The notes under the pieces were generated by a model. The model had not been told where the DNA came from. It made no database searches and saw nothing but the letters and a program-made list of their open reading frames with translations. Position numbers and translations under genes: made by a program. 6,658 nucleotides of DNA from Verrucomicrobiota bacterium. GTDB lineage: Bacteria > Verrucomicrobiota > Verrucomicrobiia > Chthoniobacterales > UBA10450. The stretch lies in the NCBI GenBank assembly GCA_003219995.1, contig QHRC01000086.1, positions 1-6,658 on the forward strand, given 5' to 3'. Shown one piece after another: positions 6,349-6,658 of the stretch (the first letter of the stretch is position 1; each line of letters starts with the position of its first letter).

Positions 6349-6658
6349 ATGAGCGCGACGACGAGCCAGTCAGTCATCGATCTTTTGCTGGCAAGCGGTG
6401 TCCCTTCACGTGATGAGGCGATGCAGCTCGCCTCAAATCTCAACGGCGGTTCATGGACGAGTCACGTGCTTGATTCCGGGAAAGTAGACGAGCAACGCTT
6501 TCTCGGCGCGATCGGGAATTTCTTCCGCGTCCCGGTTGTCTCGATCGATCCGAAGACGATCGATCGCGAAGCATTGTCGATCCTGCCCAGTCGTTTTGTT
6601 TTTCAGCATCACATTCTCCCGGTGGAAGTGAAAGAAAATTCGGTCGTGCTCGCAACCT
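6349..6658 (+). CDS. gspE: N-terminal part of a GspE/PilB-family secretion ATPase (truncated by the window end)
   Basis: From ATG 6349 the frame stays open for 103 codons to the window edge. Residues 1-34 form a helical leader (SVIDLLLASG, SRDEAMQLASN). Residues from about 35 match the N1 domain of GspE/PilB/MshE ATPases (T2SSE_N/MshEN type): VLDSGKVDEQRFLGAIGNFF, VPVVSIDP, then ALSILPSRFVFQHHILPVEV and NSVVLAT, which in the family is usually followed by a DP turn. These cytoplasmic hexameric motors power pseudopilus or pilus assembly. The Walker A and B motifs and the Asp/His boxes lie beyond the window and cannot be checked. GspE is preferred to PilB because the secretin is upstream, but this N-domain alone does not decide. 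The gene follows the peptidoglycan-binding gene by 19 bp. No clear Shine-Dalgarno sequence is visible (CTAGCAGC precedes the ATG), so it may depend on read-through from the upstream genes. Confidence 0.82.
   Translation, partial: MSATTSQSVIDLLLASGVPSRDEAMQLASNLNGGSWTSHVLDSGKVDEQRFLGAIGNFFRVPVVSIDPKTIDREALSILPSRFVFQHHILPVEVKENSVVLAT

Noticed and set aside
6440..6655. Minus-strand open frame at the window end
   Set aside because: It is antisense to the ATPase N-domain, Arg/Ser-rich, and has no family-like features.
1..6658. CRISPR array, insertion sequence, tRNA/rRNA or a defence-type cassette
   Set aside because: No regularly spaced repeats, transposase motifs, terminal inverted repeats or recognisable RNA gene segments were seen, and all long conserved frames have ordinary family assignments.

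Overview
The window looks like chromosomal DNA of a Gram-negative bacterium with meso-DAP peptidoglycan and an outer membrane. The evidence is an Mpl murein-recycling ligase, a type II secretion (T2SS) outer-membrane secretin and signal-peptide-bearing periplasmic proteins. Moderate GC content, GTG starts and the overall flavour of the proteins suggest Verrucomicrobiota (Chthoniobacterales-like). That placement is recognition, not alignment, and is tentative.

Layout. (1) Positions 1-1477 (+) hold the 3' part of a CHASE2-sensor/class III adenylate cyclase gene. The sensor and membrane helices are in one frame (ends 620). The linker, cyclase domain and TPR-like tail are in another (ends 1477). 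Homology switches frame around 549-560, inside the third membrane helix, so the gene appears broken by a deletion or a sequence error. (2) Positions 1530-2921 (+) hold mpl, the UDP-MurNAc:tripeptide ligase, with a GTG start. (3) A probable bidirectional terminator at 2926-2959 separates mpl from a convergent minus-strand gene. (4) Positions 3426-2971 (-) encode a secreted DUF4440/SnoaL-like (NTF2-fold) protein. (5) An 84-bp divergent intergenic stretch holds a perfect 12-bp palindrome. (6) Positions 3511-5907 (+) encode a T2SS secretin (GspD type, N0-N3 plus secretin domain). It overlaps by 1 bp a small exported peptidoglycan-binding protein (5907-6329), which is followed 19 bp later by the start of a GspE/PilB-family ATPase (6349 to the window end).

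How the genes work together. The last three plus-strand genes look like one secretion operon: outer-membrane channel, a periplasmic wall-binding accessory and the cytoplasmic motor. The wall-binding protein is the least standard member and may anchor or seat the secretin in the sacculus. The cyclase and mpl are upstream neighbours with no evident link to secretion. No RNA gene, CRISPR array, insertion sequence or clearly novel defence-type system is visible. The most notable points are the broken cyclase and the coupled peptidoglycan-binding gene inside the secretion operon.
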